A stretch of 64,000 nt of DNA from Marinoscillum luteum (GTDB lineage Bacteria > Bacteroidota > Bacteroidia > Cytophagales > Cyclobacteriaceae): contig NZ_JBIPKE010000017.1 of NCBI RefSeq assembly GCF_044005705.1, positions 503,203 to 567,202 of the forward strand, given 5' to 3'. The notes beneath the pieces were generated by a model. The model made no database searches, had not been told where the DNA came from, and worked only from the letters and a program-made list of their open reading frames with translations. Shown here in pieces: positions 37,653 through 46,536 of this stretch (within the stretch, counting starts at the first letter, position 1; the number at the start of each line of letters is the position of its first letter). The position numbers were made by a program, and so were the translations under genes.

Positions 37653-37783
37653 TGAAGGAGTGTTCAGAGTAGCAGGTCAGCGCTGTATTTTATTTGGAAA
37701 AATAAAGATGAAAAAAAATCCACGAAAGGTGTGACTTAATCGTTATTTCTCGTCCTAACTTTTACAAAGAGAAAACTGACATA

Positions 37784-37897
37784 ATGAAAAGAATTTTTAC
37801 ATACCTCATCCTGCTTCTTTCTGGAATAGGCATATTGTTGTTTGTACTCAATCACAACAAAACAAAGACTCAGGATCCCGAAGACGAGGAGGTATAA
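37784..37897 (+). CDS. 37-residue single-helix membrane microprotein
   Basis: ATG at 37784 opens a short frame: a basic start (MKRIFTYL), one membrane helix (LILLLSGIGILLFVL), a polar linker NHNKTKTQ and an acidic tail DPEDEEV, then TAA. Charge and hydrophobicity are laid out as in a genuine small inner-membrane protein. Upstream sequence is A/T-rich (AACTGACATA). No family is known to me. It follows the sigma factor and PepSY-like genes and might be part of that group. Confidence 0.55.
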   Translation: MKRIFTYLILLLSGIGILLFVLNHNKTKTQDPEDEEV

Positions 37898-38055
37898 GCT
37901 GCCTTTGGACCTGTGTGGTCCCTTCCGTAATATCTTTTGAATACTCAGCGAAAACAGTTGGGCCGGGGTGTTTGTTGGTAAAGCAGACTGGCTTGATGCT
38001 TTGGTGTGTTTTACCGTGAGTTGGCTTTTGCAAAGTTTAATCCATCAAAAGTGAA

Positions 38056-38084
38056 AGGCACCCCCCGCTCTTTAGGGAGTGCCT
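38056..38084 (+). terminator. GC-rich hairpin, possible terminator
   Basis: AGGCACCCCC / GGGAGTGCCT pair at nine of ten positions around a 9-nt loop, 160 bp after the microprotein and 47 bp before the dikinase-like gene. There is no T-run, so it may instead be a leader hairpin of the downstream gene. Confidence 0.35.
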
Positions 38085-38130
38085 AGCTGACTTTGGTTAC
38101 CTTTATCCTACAGACAAGACCCTATTTTCA

Positions 38131-41034
38131 ATGAATTACACAAAAGGCTTTATTCTCTTAATGCTATTTGGTAGCCTCATAGGTGCCACGACTGCCCAGA
38201 GCAACCAGACCGTTACAGATGCTGCGATCAGCAAAATGATTAACGCTTATAAGTCGGATTCCAAAGGCCCTTATAAGGACATCCGCTGGTTTTGCAAAGA
38301 CGGCTCCACAGTGGCTCCGCAGGAGCGATGCCCCGAACCTGGAGTGCAGCGAGCGCGGTATAAAGACGAAGTGGTGGCTTTGGGCGCGAGTCATCATATT
38401 TTTTTAGGGCAGATCCTTTCTAACACGGCGCACGAGGATTTTTGGGACTCAGAATACCAGGGATCTCGGATGAAACAATACAGTCTGGAACAATACCTCC
38501 GGGCCAATGATGGCGGTTGGATCAACAGAAGAGCGCAGTTTTATCGTGGTGCTTTTCAGGCTGAGGATGAGGAAGCCTGGGGCCTGGCTTACCTGCAGTG
38601 GTTGCTCGAGGATAAAAGCCGGCTCGTAGGTCAATTCTTTTTGATTCGCCAAAGTGCAAAGGACATCCCGCACTCAGGCGACAACAATACTGCTCAGAGT
38701 GTCAGAGCCATTTCCAAGGAAATTTCTGATGTGTATAATCCATTCATGGACCTGCGCGTGAAACTGCACGGTCAGCCGGAAGAATCCGACATACAAAAAG
38801 TACGAGACTTTCAGGCAGCACATTCAGCTAAGCTGAACGCTGAGCTCAAGGAGAAGCTCACGAGCCTGCTGGCCCAGATGGAGATTTTTTATCAGCCTGT
38901 GGCCATCAGTGATTTCAAGAGCCTGGCTAAAAAGGTGCCTAATAGCTTGCCGGCAAATGGCACCCTGGTTGACTTTATGGAGCAGTACAGTCAGGCCAGG
39001 ACCAGCCGGGATCGCTGTGAGCTGATCGCCACGACAGGCCTTACCTTACGTCGGCAGATCGTCAATCCAATGAAATCAAGTGCTCGTCTGGCGCTGATGG
39101 ATGCTTCCATCAAAATGGAGACCATGCTCATCAGAGAGTCAGTGCTGTGGAGGCCTGAGACACTTGCAGAGCTACTCATCAAATCTAAAACCCTGGCTCA
39201 GGCAGCGACTGGCTTTGGTTACCTCGAAATTTGGGAGTGGGAGACGCTGGATGCCAATCTAATCATTGTCGCCGATGGTGAGATAACCCTGAAGGAACTT
39301 GGAGATGACCTGGATCACCTTCGGAGGTCGGTAGAGTGGAGCGCCGGGACGTTTAGAGCTACTTATCAGGAGGTGGTGAAGCGTTATGGTTCATTTGAGC
39401 CTCTGGCCAATGGCTTCATCGACGACCGGGTGCGGGCTTCGTGTCTGTTGCAGCTGGGGAGCAGCGTATCCCTTTTGGGTGATTTCTTTGCCGATCAGGC
39501 GGGATTTTCAAACCAACTGTTGGGAATCAAAAATCAAAGTGCTGCCCGTGGACTCAACCCCGGATATGCCATGGGCGAGTTGGTGGTGACCAATCAGTCT
39601 CCAGAGGAGATAGAGGTGTCTGGTGATAAAATCTATGTATTCAACAGGCCTCCTGCCGACCTGAAACCGGTGGCGGGTATTGCCACGGTCACGGAAGGCA
39701 ACATGGTCTCGCATGTCCAGCTGCTGGCCCGAAACCTGGGGATTCCGAATGCCGTGCTGTCCATGGAAAACCTGACGGCTTTGCTTCCATACAATGGAAA
39801 GAAGGTGTTCTACGCGGTTTCGAATAAAGGCACGGTACTGATGAAGCTGGCCACAGAGATGACTCCTGAAGAAAAGGCCCTCTTTGCCAAAAAGGTGAGA
39901 AACGAAGAGAAAATAAGTGTACCCGTGGAAATGATGGAGCTGGATGACGCCAGAATCCTGAACCTGCGGGACGTCAATGCCTCCAAGTCGGGCATCATCT
40001 GCGGCCCCAAAGCGGCCAATTTGGGCCAGCTGAAGCAGCTTTTTCCCGATCATGTGGTGAATGGTATTGTCATACCTTTTGCCATTTTCAAACAGCATTT
40101 TGACCAGGCGATGCCAGGCCAGGGGATGAGCTACTGGCAATACCTGAAAGCCACATTTAAGGTGGCGGGTGAAATGAGTACTGCCGGATCCACAGATGGT
40201 GAAATGGAAAAGTACGTGATGGGCAGGTTGGAGGTATTGCAGGTGGCTATCAGGCAGATCAAGTTGATGCCCGAATTTGAGGCTGCTCTCAATGCGAAGT
40301 TTAAAGAAGCATTTGGGGTATCGCTGGGCAAGGTGCCGGTTTTCATCCGTAGCGATACCAATATGGAAGACCTCAAAGACTTCACCGGGGCGGGCCTCAA
40401 CCTCACACTCTTCAATGTGTTGGATGCGCAAAAAATACTACAGGGGATCAAAGATGTATGGGCATCACCCTATACCGAGCGCAGTTATAAGTGGCGCCAA
40501 AAATATCTCCTTAATCCTGAAAACGTGTTTCCTTCCATCCTCATCATCCCCAGTGTGGATGCAGACTGCTCAGGTGTGCTCATCACCAAGGGAGTGACCA
40601 CCGGAAAGCCAGATGATAACACCGTGGCTTTCAATAGAGGTGTGGGTGGTGCTGTGGAAGGGCAGGCAAGTGAAACCTGGCTGCTGGAAGCAGACAGAAC
40701 CATCCTCTTGTCGCCCTCACGCGAGCCGGACTATACCTCCATCCCTGCCACGGGTGGCACCCTCAAAAAGCATACTACTTTTGAGGAGCCCGTGCTGTCA
40801 GAAGCCAATTTGGTGAGCCTCGGGGAAATGGCCGAAGCCCTGAAGGAAAAGCTGGGCGAGATAGGGATGAAGAGTCCTTATGATGTAGAGTTGGGATTCA
40901 GGAAGGACAAAATATGGCTTTTTCAGGTCAGACCATTTGTGGAAAACAAACGGGCAGCAGCGTCTGAGTTTCTCAGATCGATCACGCCTGTTTTAGCAGG
41001 GGATCAATTGATACCATTAAATACCGCCTTATGA
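38131..41034 (+). CDS. Exported dikinase-like protein (phosphohistidine domain + C-terminal PEP/ATP-grasp domain)
   Basis: A 967-residue protein with a signal peptide (FILLMLFGSLIGATTAQ). It has a long helical N-terminal half of unknown type, a swivelling phosphohistidine domain (VAGIATVTEGNMVSHVQLLA; His528 in SHV, followed by ARNLGIPNAV), and a C-terminal pyruvate-phosphate-dikinase-type ATP-grasp domain. The latter shows VFIRSDTNMEDLKDFTGAG with Arg740, NRGVGGAVEGQAS and ELGFRKDKIWLFQVRPF. Phosphohistidine before ATP-grasp is the order in plant glucan water dikinases and the reverse of PEP synthase. There is no PEP/TIM-barrel domain. An exported ATP-grasp enzyme is unusual because ATP is scarce in the periplasm. 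It overlaps a serine hydrolase gene by 4 bp. The acceptor molecule is unknown. Confidence 0.85.
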   Translation: MNYTKGFILLMLFGSLIGATTAQSNQTVTDAAISKMINAYKSDSKGPYKDIRWFCKDGSTVAPQERCPEPGVQRARYKDEVVALGASHHIFLGQILSNTAHEDFWDSEYQGSRMKQYSLEQYLRANDGGWINRRAQFYRGAFQAEDEEAWGLAYLQWLLEDKSRLVGQFFLIRQSAKDIPHSGDNNTAQSVRAISKEISDVYNPFMDLRVKLHGQPEESDIQKVRDFQAAHSAKLNAELKEKLTSLLAQMEIFYQPVAISDFKSLAKKVPNSLPANGTLVDFMEQYSQARTSRDRCELIATTGLTLRRQIVNPMKSSARLALMDASIKMETMLIRESVLWRPETLAELLIKSKTLAQAATGFGYLEIWEWETLDANLIIVADGEITLKELGDDLDHLRRSVEWSAGTFRATYQEVVKRYGSFEPLANGFIDDRVRASCLLQLGSSVSLLGDFFADQAGFSNQLLGIKNQSAARGLNPGYAMGELVVTNQSPEEIEVSGDKIYVFNRPPADLKPVAGIATVTEGNMVSHVQLLARNLGIPNAVLSMENLTALLPYNGKKVFYAVSNKGTVLMKLATEMTPEEKALFAKKVRNEEKISVPVEMMELDDARILNLRDVNASKSGIICGPKAANLGQLKQLFPDHVVNGIVIPFAIFKQHFDQAMPGQGMSYWQYLKATFKVAGEMSTAGSTDGEMEKYVMGRLEVLQVAIRQIKLMPEFEAALNAKFKEAFGVSLGKVPVFIRSDTNMEDLKDFTGAGLNLTLFNVLDAQKILQGIKDVWASPYTERSYKWRQKYLLNPENVFPSILIIPSVDADCSGVLITKGVTTGKPDDNTVAFNRGVGGAVEGQASETWLLEADRTILLSPSREPDYTSIPATGGTLKKHTTFEEPVLSEANLVSLGEMAEALKEKLGEIGMKSPYDVELGFRKDKIWLFQVRPFVENKRAAASEFLRSITPVLAGDQLIPLNTAL

Positions 41035-42296
41035 AACTGACTATAAAGATTGTGCTTTCCGGGTTTTTAGGATGTGTGGTGCTTACTTCCGCCGACAACC
41101 TCTACCCAATAGATGGATATGAGCTTACCGGGATTCGCAGACTGAAGCGCCTGGAACTGATCATGGCTGGTGAGCTCAAGGAAGGTAAACCCATTTCTGG
41201 GGCTCAGAAGTCTATCAGCGACATCAAACTCAATCTTTTGGGTGCCAAAGGCGATAGTCTGGAAGCGTTGCCTGCTACGGATGCAAAATTTCAAAAATCC
41301 GTCAATGCACTTTTTCCGAATCTGGACGAAAGCTACTCGTTGGCCCTGCTGGACATTACTCCCGGTAGGCCGATGCGCTACGCTTCCCGAAAGGAAAATC
41401 TACAGTACCAGCCTGGTAGCGTAGGAAAAATTGCTGTGGCCACAGGCTTCTTCGCTGAACTGTCCAAGATTTACCCTGACTCTTTTGATCAACGAAGAGC
41501 ACTGCTGCGGGATCGTTCGGTACGGGCCGGAAAGTGGGCCATGTATGATGAGCATACAGTTCCGATTTTTGATTTGGAAACCAGAAAGCAGGTGAAGCGA
41601 ACCGTGGTAGAGACGGACGTGTTCTCACTGTACGAATGGTTAGATCACATGCTTTCTGTGAGTAACAATGGCGCTGCCAGTGTATGCTGGCGTGAGGCCG
41701 TGCTGATGCGGGTATTTGGTAAAGACTACCCCACACTCACAGAGGAACAAGCCGATGAATATTTCAGAACTACCCCCAAATCACAGCTCAGTGAGATTGC
41801 CAATTCGGTAGTCAATGATCCACTGAGGGCCCTGGGTATTACCACTGACGAATGGCGTTTGGGGGCATTTTTTACGAAGGGTGCGGGTTCTTTTATTCCC
41901 GGAAAGGGAGGGAGTATAGGTACCCCTTCAGGACTAATGAAATACCTGGTAGCGATGGAACGTGGCCAGGTGGTGGATTCTGCCTCCAGCCTCGAAATCA
42001 AGCGCATGCTCTACATGACCGATCGCAGGATCAGGTATGCAGCAGCTCCCCAACTGGCTACTGCAGCGGTGTACTTTAAATCAGGTAGCCTGTATAGCTG
42101 TAAGCAAGAAGAAGGATATCAGTGTGGTAAGTACATTGGCAACGTGAATAATTATATGAACTCCGTAGCCATTGTGGAGCATACCGATGGTACTACCTAT
42201 CTGGTGGTGCTGATGAGCAACGTACTCAAGAAAAACTCTGCAAGCGACCATGCAGCTTTGGCTTCCAGCATTGACCGGATCTGCAAGTTGAAATAG
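41031..42296 (+). CDS. Exported serine hydrolase (class A beta-lactamase/PBP-like), coupled to the dikinase
   Basis: A 421-residue protein with a hydrophobic export segment (IVLSGFLGCVVLTSAD). All three penicillin-recognising motifs are present: SVGK (130-133), SNN (211-213) and KSG (350-352). Insertions make it longer than class A beta-lactamases (about 290). Its start overlaps the dikinase stop by 4 bp, so the two are made together. It may act on peptidoglycan or another ester/amide substrate near the exported dikinase. A related serine hydrolase is encoded in the convergent operon. Confidence 0.88.
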   Translation: MKLTIKIVLSGFLGCVVLTSADNLYPIDGYELTGIRRLKRLELIMAGELKEGKPISGAQKSISDIKLNLLGAKGDSLEALPATDAKFQKSVNALFPNLDESYSLALLDITPGRPMRYASRKENLQYQPGSVGKIAVATGFFAELSKIYPDSFDQRRALLRDRSVRAGKWAMYDEHTVPIFDLETRKQVKRTVVETDVFSLYEWLDHMLSVSNNGAASVCWREAVLMRVFGKDYPTLTEEQADEYFRTTPKSQLSEIANSVVNDPLRALGITTDEWRLGAFFTKGAGSFIPGKGGSIGTPSGLMKYLVAMERGQVVDSASSLEIKRMLYMTDRRIRYAAAPQLATAAVYFKSGSLYSCKQEEGYQCGKYIGNVNNYMNSVAIVEHTDGTTYLVVLMSNVLKKNSASDHAALASSIDRICKLK

Positions 42297-42314
42297 ACCT
42301 CTTTAGGAGGTTTT
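42297..42314 (+). terminator. Short hairpin at the convergent gene ends
   Basis: ACCTC-TTTAG-GAGGT followed by TTTT, directly after the plus-strand stop codon and overlapping the end of the convergent minus-strand gene. It is a weak 5-bp stem with a U-run, plausible as a plus-strand terminator. Confidence 0.4.
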
Positions 42315-45122
42315 CGCTTGCTGCCCGAGGATTTTCGCTGCCTGTTCTCTGATCTTTTCGTGGTGGCTGTTGAGAAATGGCCGTACCATCTCTTTGTATT
42401 CCACTGAGCCAACGGCCTCTATGAGTTTGAAAACTGCCAGTTTCAATTTGGCATCACGCCCATCCAGTAGCATCACCAGGCATTTCTTTTCATCGGGTAC
42501 AGTGACCTTCAGGTGGTCAATGATGTCTTTGCTGAGAACATCCAGCATGGCACTCTCTGCGATGGGGAGCAGCGCTTTTTTAAGTGTGGGCTCCAGTAGG
42601 TTATCCAGGTATTCTACAGAGTTGAGTCGTACGTGCTCATTGACACTCCTGATACCTTCATAGGCCGAGATGATATCATCCGGAGGGTACCTGAGGCCTA
42701 TGAGCCGGAAAATCCGCTCCAGTGTGCCGTCCAGCCGCCTTTCCAGCAGGCTGGTGAGCTGGGTGCGTGCTTCTTTTATCTGTGCCGACTCATGTACGGG
42801 TAGCAGCTGACGCTGTTTGTAAAACACTCCAAGGATATTTTTGTAGACATTGCATTCGTCTATGACGTGACCAAGAATGTCCTTTTTGTTAATCCGAAGA
42901 TGAGGAAAATCACGCTGGAGTGCATTGAGCGACCTTAGTGCCTCCAGACGTAGCATTACGTCATTGGTATTGAGGAAGGAGAGGAGTACTTTCACCGAAG
43001 CATAGGCATCTATGCGCTCCAGTACTCCGGGAATCATGTGGGTGACTTCCGCACGTGTCGTAGCATTGCGGACCACCCGGTCCAGCTCCGGGAGGATGCC
43101 CACACCATAATTGAGCAACGCCAATTGGGCATTTTTTCGGGTTTCCCGGGGTACCAGAAACTCTGCAAGCCGCTCTATAAAGGTCACATTCATGGTGAAC
43201 CCTGCCGCAAGGATGGCCTCATTGATCACGCGAACTTCCTTGTCGTCCATGAAGCTGCGGATGATGGGATAAAAGGCGGGAATATTGGCATGACCAGCCG
43301 CTCTGAGGATCATTACTTTATAGAGGTATTTCTCCTCCGGATTTTCAGAGAGACCGATGTAATCGATCTTTTCGTGAATACGCTGCTCCACCTTCAGCAG
43401 GCGTTTCATCTCTTCATTGTTTCGTGCTTCCTCAGCCAGCCCTACCAGCGCCGCACCGCTGATGGTAGGATCGCTATGGGTCAGGTAGTTATGAATGAGG
43501 TTGATTCGCTGTTCTTTGGTTTGACGCAGGAGCTGGGCAAACGCTTTGTACCGCACTTCCTGATCAGGATCAGAGAGGAGGCCCTCCAGAACCTGCGGAT
43601 CCACCGTTTTTTCCAGATAATAAATGGACTGCAATGCACGGGCTCGTACAATAGGGGATTGATGAACTAAAAACTGACTGACATTATCGAAAAGCCGTTT
43701 GTCAGGAATCTCCCGCACCTTATCCAGCACGTAGAGAATTTGCTGCTCAGTGCCGGTTTCCAGTGCACGTTTGAGTCCGTTTAAAACAGAAATATTGCTG
43801 TAATCCGGCTGCACATTCTTCTTGTCAATCTGCGCAAGTTTAGATTTGAAAGAGTTGAGGTATTCCTGCCTCACTTTGAGTGCCACCCAGATCCAGATGA
43901 TGAGAATGAAAATGGTGAGGATACTCACCGCTCTGACGGACAGGTCAAGGCCATTGATCAGGAAAATGAGCATCAAACCGGCCAGTCCTGTGGCAGCCAG
44001 GTCCACGAATACGTCTATGAAACTTTTCGTCTGACTTTTAATACCTGACGGAATGGGTAGTGCCAGAAGCTCTGTAGCGGATTTATTGACCGACTGCTTC
44101 ACGGATACTTCCCACAGCCTGGTGAAAATCCCCGCCCAAAGCACGGGCGCGAAGAGCAAAAGAGAAGACCCTAATAGAATACCACCGGGCAAAGCAAACA
44201 GGGAAGTGCCTACGCCATAGGTACCCACTATTCGCCGGGTGAGAAAGAGCTGTATGAGCAGGGAGACCACATTGAAGGTGGAAAGCCAAAATCCGAAAAA
44301 GGATGTGAGCTCATCCGGATCATCAAAGGACTGGACCGCCACACTGCTAAACTGAAACTCGATGAGTTTGGAAACAATCACGCCAATGCCGATGATCAGC
44401 GCGAGGTAGGTGAGGTGCTTCGACTGGCGGATGAGCCAGATCGGGTGATCACCAAAATCCTTCATCCGTTTTTTCCGTTGAAAGCGGGTCAGCTTGGGTA
44501 TGTGTCGTGTCCAGATCACATTGTTGAGGTAGATACAGACACACAGAAGGCCGGCACCAAAAAAGATCAGGTTGGTGCCTTCTATGTAATTGGCCATGAT
44601 GGAGGTCATGTATCCACCAGCCACACCTCCGGCAATGGGGCCTGCGCCAATAAAGCTAAAGAGACGCTTGGCCTCTCGCGCATCAAAAGCCAGGTTGGCC
44701 ATGATCCAGAACTGAGAGGTGCTTAGTACGGCGAAGATGGCCACGATGACATAGAGCACATAGAGCACCAGTGCCGGTGAAATGCTGAGTTTAAGCAGTA
44801 TGCCAAAGAATGTCAGCAGGATCACGGAGATCAGCAGGGTGGAGTTGGAAATACGCCGAAGCGAGCGGCTACCCAGCGCTCTGGAGTAAATCATGGACAC
44901 CCCCATGGCGCTGATGGCCACCATGAGAAACATGAGGGGCAATTGGTCAACGCCCATCATGGAGAGGAACTGGGCGTTGACTACAGGTTTTATGACCAGG
45001 AGTGTGAATATCAGCAGGAAAATATTGAGCTGCATGAGCAGCACCCGCTGGTATTCTCCTTCACGTACATCAAAAGTCCTGAGTAAAAATGCTTTTATAA
45101 GATCTTTTGACTGCTCTAACAA
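42303..45122 (-). CDS. Nucleotide-transporter-like (NTT/Tlc) membrane protein fused to HEAT repeats
   Basis: A 939-residue protein. About 12 membrane helices occupy residues 25-430. The segment QFWIMANLAFDAREAKRLFS followed by FIGAGPIAGG resembles the conserved helix of ATP/ADP translocases (NTT/Tlc family) of chlamydiae and plastids. The rest (about 445-939) is alpha-helical HEAT-type repeats, e.g. SPIVRARALQSIYYLEK, DPDQEVRYKAFAQLL and HEKIREQAAKILGQQ. HEAT-fused members exist in free-living bacteria; their substrate is not established. Its start lies 3 bp from the end of a serine hydrolase gene, so they form an operon. Because the convergent operon encodes an exported ATP-grasp enzyme, nucleotide export is a plausible role. 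Confidence 0.83.
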   Translation of the reverse strand: MLEQSKDLIKAFLLRTFDVREGEYQRVLLMQLNIFLLIFTLLVIKPVVNAQFLSMMGVDQLPLMFLMVAISAMGVSMIYSRALGSRSLRRISNSTLLISVILLTFFGILLKLSISPALVLYVLYVIVAIFAVLSTSQFWIMANLAFDAREAKRLFSFIGAGPIAGGVAGGYMTSIMANYIEGTNLIFFGAGLLCVCIYLNNVIWTRHIPKLTRFQRKKRMKDFGDHPIWLIRQSKHLTYLALIIGIGVIVSKLIEFQFSSVAVQSFDDPDELTSFFGFWLSTFNVVSLLIQLFLTRRIVGTYGVGTSLFALPGGILLGSSLLLFAPVLWAGIFTRLWEVSVKQSVNKSATELLALPIPSGIKSQTKSFIDVFVDLAATGLAGLMLIFLINGLDLSVRAVSILTIFILIIWIWVALKVRQEYLNSFKSKLAQIDKKNVQPDYSNISVLNGLKRALETGTEQQILYVLDKVREIPDKRLFDNVSQFLVHQSPIVRARALQSIYYLEKTVDPQVLEGLLSDPDQEVRYKAFAQLLRQTKEQRINLIHNYLTHSDPTISGAALVGLAEEARNNEEMKRLLKVEQRIHEKIDYIGLSENPEEKYLYKVMILRAAGHANIPAFYPIIRSFMDDKEVRVINEAILAAGFTMNVTFIERLAEFLVPRETRKNAQLALLNYGVGILPELDRVVRNATTRAEVTHMIPGVLERIDAYASVKVLLSFLNTNDVMLRLEALRSLNALQRDFPHLRINKKDILGHVIDECNVYKNILGVFYKQRQLLPVHESAQIKEARTQLTSLLERRLDGTLERIFRLIGLRYPPDDIISAYEGIRSVNEHVRLNSVEYLDNLLEPTLKKALLPIAESAMLDVLSKDIIDHLKVTVPDEKKCLVMLLDGRDAKLKLAVFKLIEAVGSVEYKEMVRPFLNSHHEKIREQAAKILGQQAKTS

Positions 45123-45125
45123 TTT

Positions 45126-46136
45126 TTAAATTTTCGGTTTTAATTTTTTATCCACTTCCATGATGAGTTCACGCATGATCTTTTCACCATCTTCATCCTC
45201 TACCAGGGCCACCAATATATACCTTCTCCACGTAGGACCCCAAACGAGTGCTGAGTCAGAATGATAATTTCTCCACGATCCTGATTTTCGGAAAACCTGT
45301 GCCCGTGGCGCCACCTGATCCAGGGTGTTGACAAATTTATGGTGCAGCATGGGATCTCCTAAGTAGGCGAGCATTTGTTTTGAGCGCTCATAGTTCACGA
45401 GCTGCCCAAAGGCCAGCAGGTAATAGTACCTGCACACCTGTGTGGCTGTGGCACCATGGCTGATGTTTTTCAGTGGATCGCCATTTCTGGGTCCCGTGCT
45501 GGCGTAGCGCTTGCCTACCCAAAGGCCACCCCCTTTTTCTTCGTCGTAGAAGTCGTATTTGGGGTCCTGCATTACTTCAGCAATCTTATCCAGACCTACC
45601 CGGTCTATCATCCTGGTGGTGGCTGCATTGTCACTCTTGGCGATCATCATGCGCATGTCGGATTTTATCTCATCGGTTTCCTCCAGCAGCCCCTGATCGA
45701 TCGACTCTGTGGCTGTCAGCAGTACGGCTATTTTGGGGAGGCTGGCAGCATACATCATATCGTTGCCATTGACCCGGGCAAACTTCACGTTGTAGGAGTC
45801 CCTTAAGTCCACGAGTCCGATGCACATCTTCTTTTGACTGGCCAGCGTCGCCCACTTTTTATTGGAAGCAATGATGCCATCCAGGTCTTTTTGCAGGGAG
45901 CTGTTCAGGAGTGTGGTGAGTGGACGGATCAGTGAGTCATTCATCACGATCGGCAGTCCGGCGGGCTGCATCTCAGCCCTGTTTTCGGCGGATGAGGACC
46001 GGGAACTGTTGGGGAAGTTGATGAACCGCATGAAAATACCAATGGTGACAATTACACCCAGTGCGACCAGAAGCCTCTTTTGGACGGAGAGCTTCTTTCC
46101 TTCAAATGAAATTGAGTTTTTTGTGGTTTCCATCAC
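45126..46136 (-). CDS. Membrane-anchored serine hydrolase (class A beta-lactamase-like)
   Basis: A 336-residue protein with an uncleaved-looking N-terminal helix (LLVALGVIVTIGIFMRFI) and a periplasmic class-A-like domain: SLPK (132-135), SDN (168-170) and KSG (284-286). All three catalytic motifs are intact; the Glu of the omega loop is not obvious, so it may act as an amidase, esterase or peptidase. It is the first gene of the operon with the NTT-HEAT protein (3 bp apart). Confidence 0.88.
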   Translation of the reverse strand: MMETTKNSISFEGKKLSVQKRLLVALGVIVTIGIFMRFINFPNSSRSSSAENRAEMQPAGLPIVMNDSLIRPLTTLLNSSLQKDLDGIIASNKKWATLASQKKMCIGLVDLRDSYNVKFARVNGNDMMYAASLPKIAVLLTATESIDQGLLEETDEIKSDMRMMIAKSDNAATTRMIDRVGLDKIAEVMQDPKYDFYDEEKGGGLWVGKRYASTGPRNGDPLKNISHGATATQVCRYYYLLAFGQLVNYERSKQMLAYLGDPMLHHKFVNTLDQVAPRAQVFRKSGSWRNYHSDSALVWGPTWRRYILVALVEDEDGEKIMRELIMEVDKKLKPKI

Positions 46137-46536
46137 CTCGGCTGTTGCTTTTCTAAAGGTAATAAAGAGATAGGTAAATGATTTCCAAAATCACTCGACC
46201 TGATGTTCGATGTTTTCAAATGGGTGCTGTTTCTAAAATAGACGTTCATAGAGAATCTTCCCTGGGGTGGATTGACTTCCTTTCAGAATCAGGGCTTATG
46301 CCGTGTATATAGCATTTTCCCTATGTCATTGCCCAAATTGATGATCCTCAACGTATGGACGATCGGGAATGTTGTGCTTTTGACCGGTCGGTAAAAAATA
46401 AAATTTCAGCGCCCTGAAATGGTGTGATTTAGGGCCTTTTTGGCCTCATGCTAGGGAATAAAAGTCCGATCTTAAGATGCTTTGAATGGCATTTTGTATG
46501 ATGTTTCCAAGGGTCAGAAATACCGATTCTCATCCC
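46137..46536. promoter_or_regulatory. 400-bp intergenic region between two minus-strand operons
   Basis: No gene seen. It holds the terminator of the LytTR operon (46390-46420) and presumably the promoter of the serine hydrolase/NTT operon in 46140-46300. I see no exact TAnnTTTG box. Confidence 0.4.
46390..46420 (-). terminator. Intrinsic terminator of the second LytS/LytTR operon
   Basis: ATTTCAG (46403-46409) pairs perfectly with CTGAAAT (46414-46420) around a 4-nt loop. On the minus strand it is followed by TTTATTTTTTACC. It lies 116 bp downstream of the response-regulator stop codon. Confidence 0.7.

Noticed and set aside
39508..40431. 307-residue minus-strand frame
   Set aside because: Antisense to the dikinase-like gene, whose domains are clear.
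43038..43670. 210-residue plus-strand frame
   Set aside because: Antisense to the HEAT part of the NTT-like gene.
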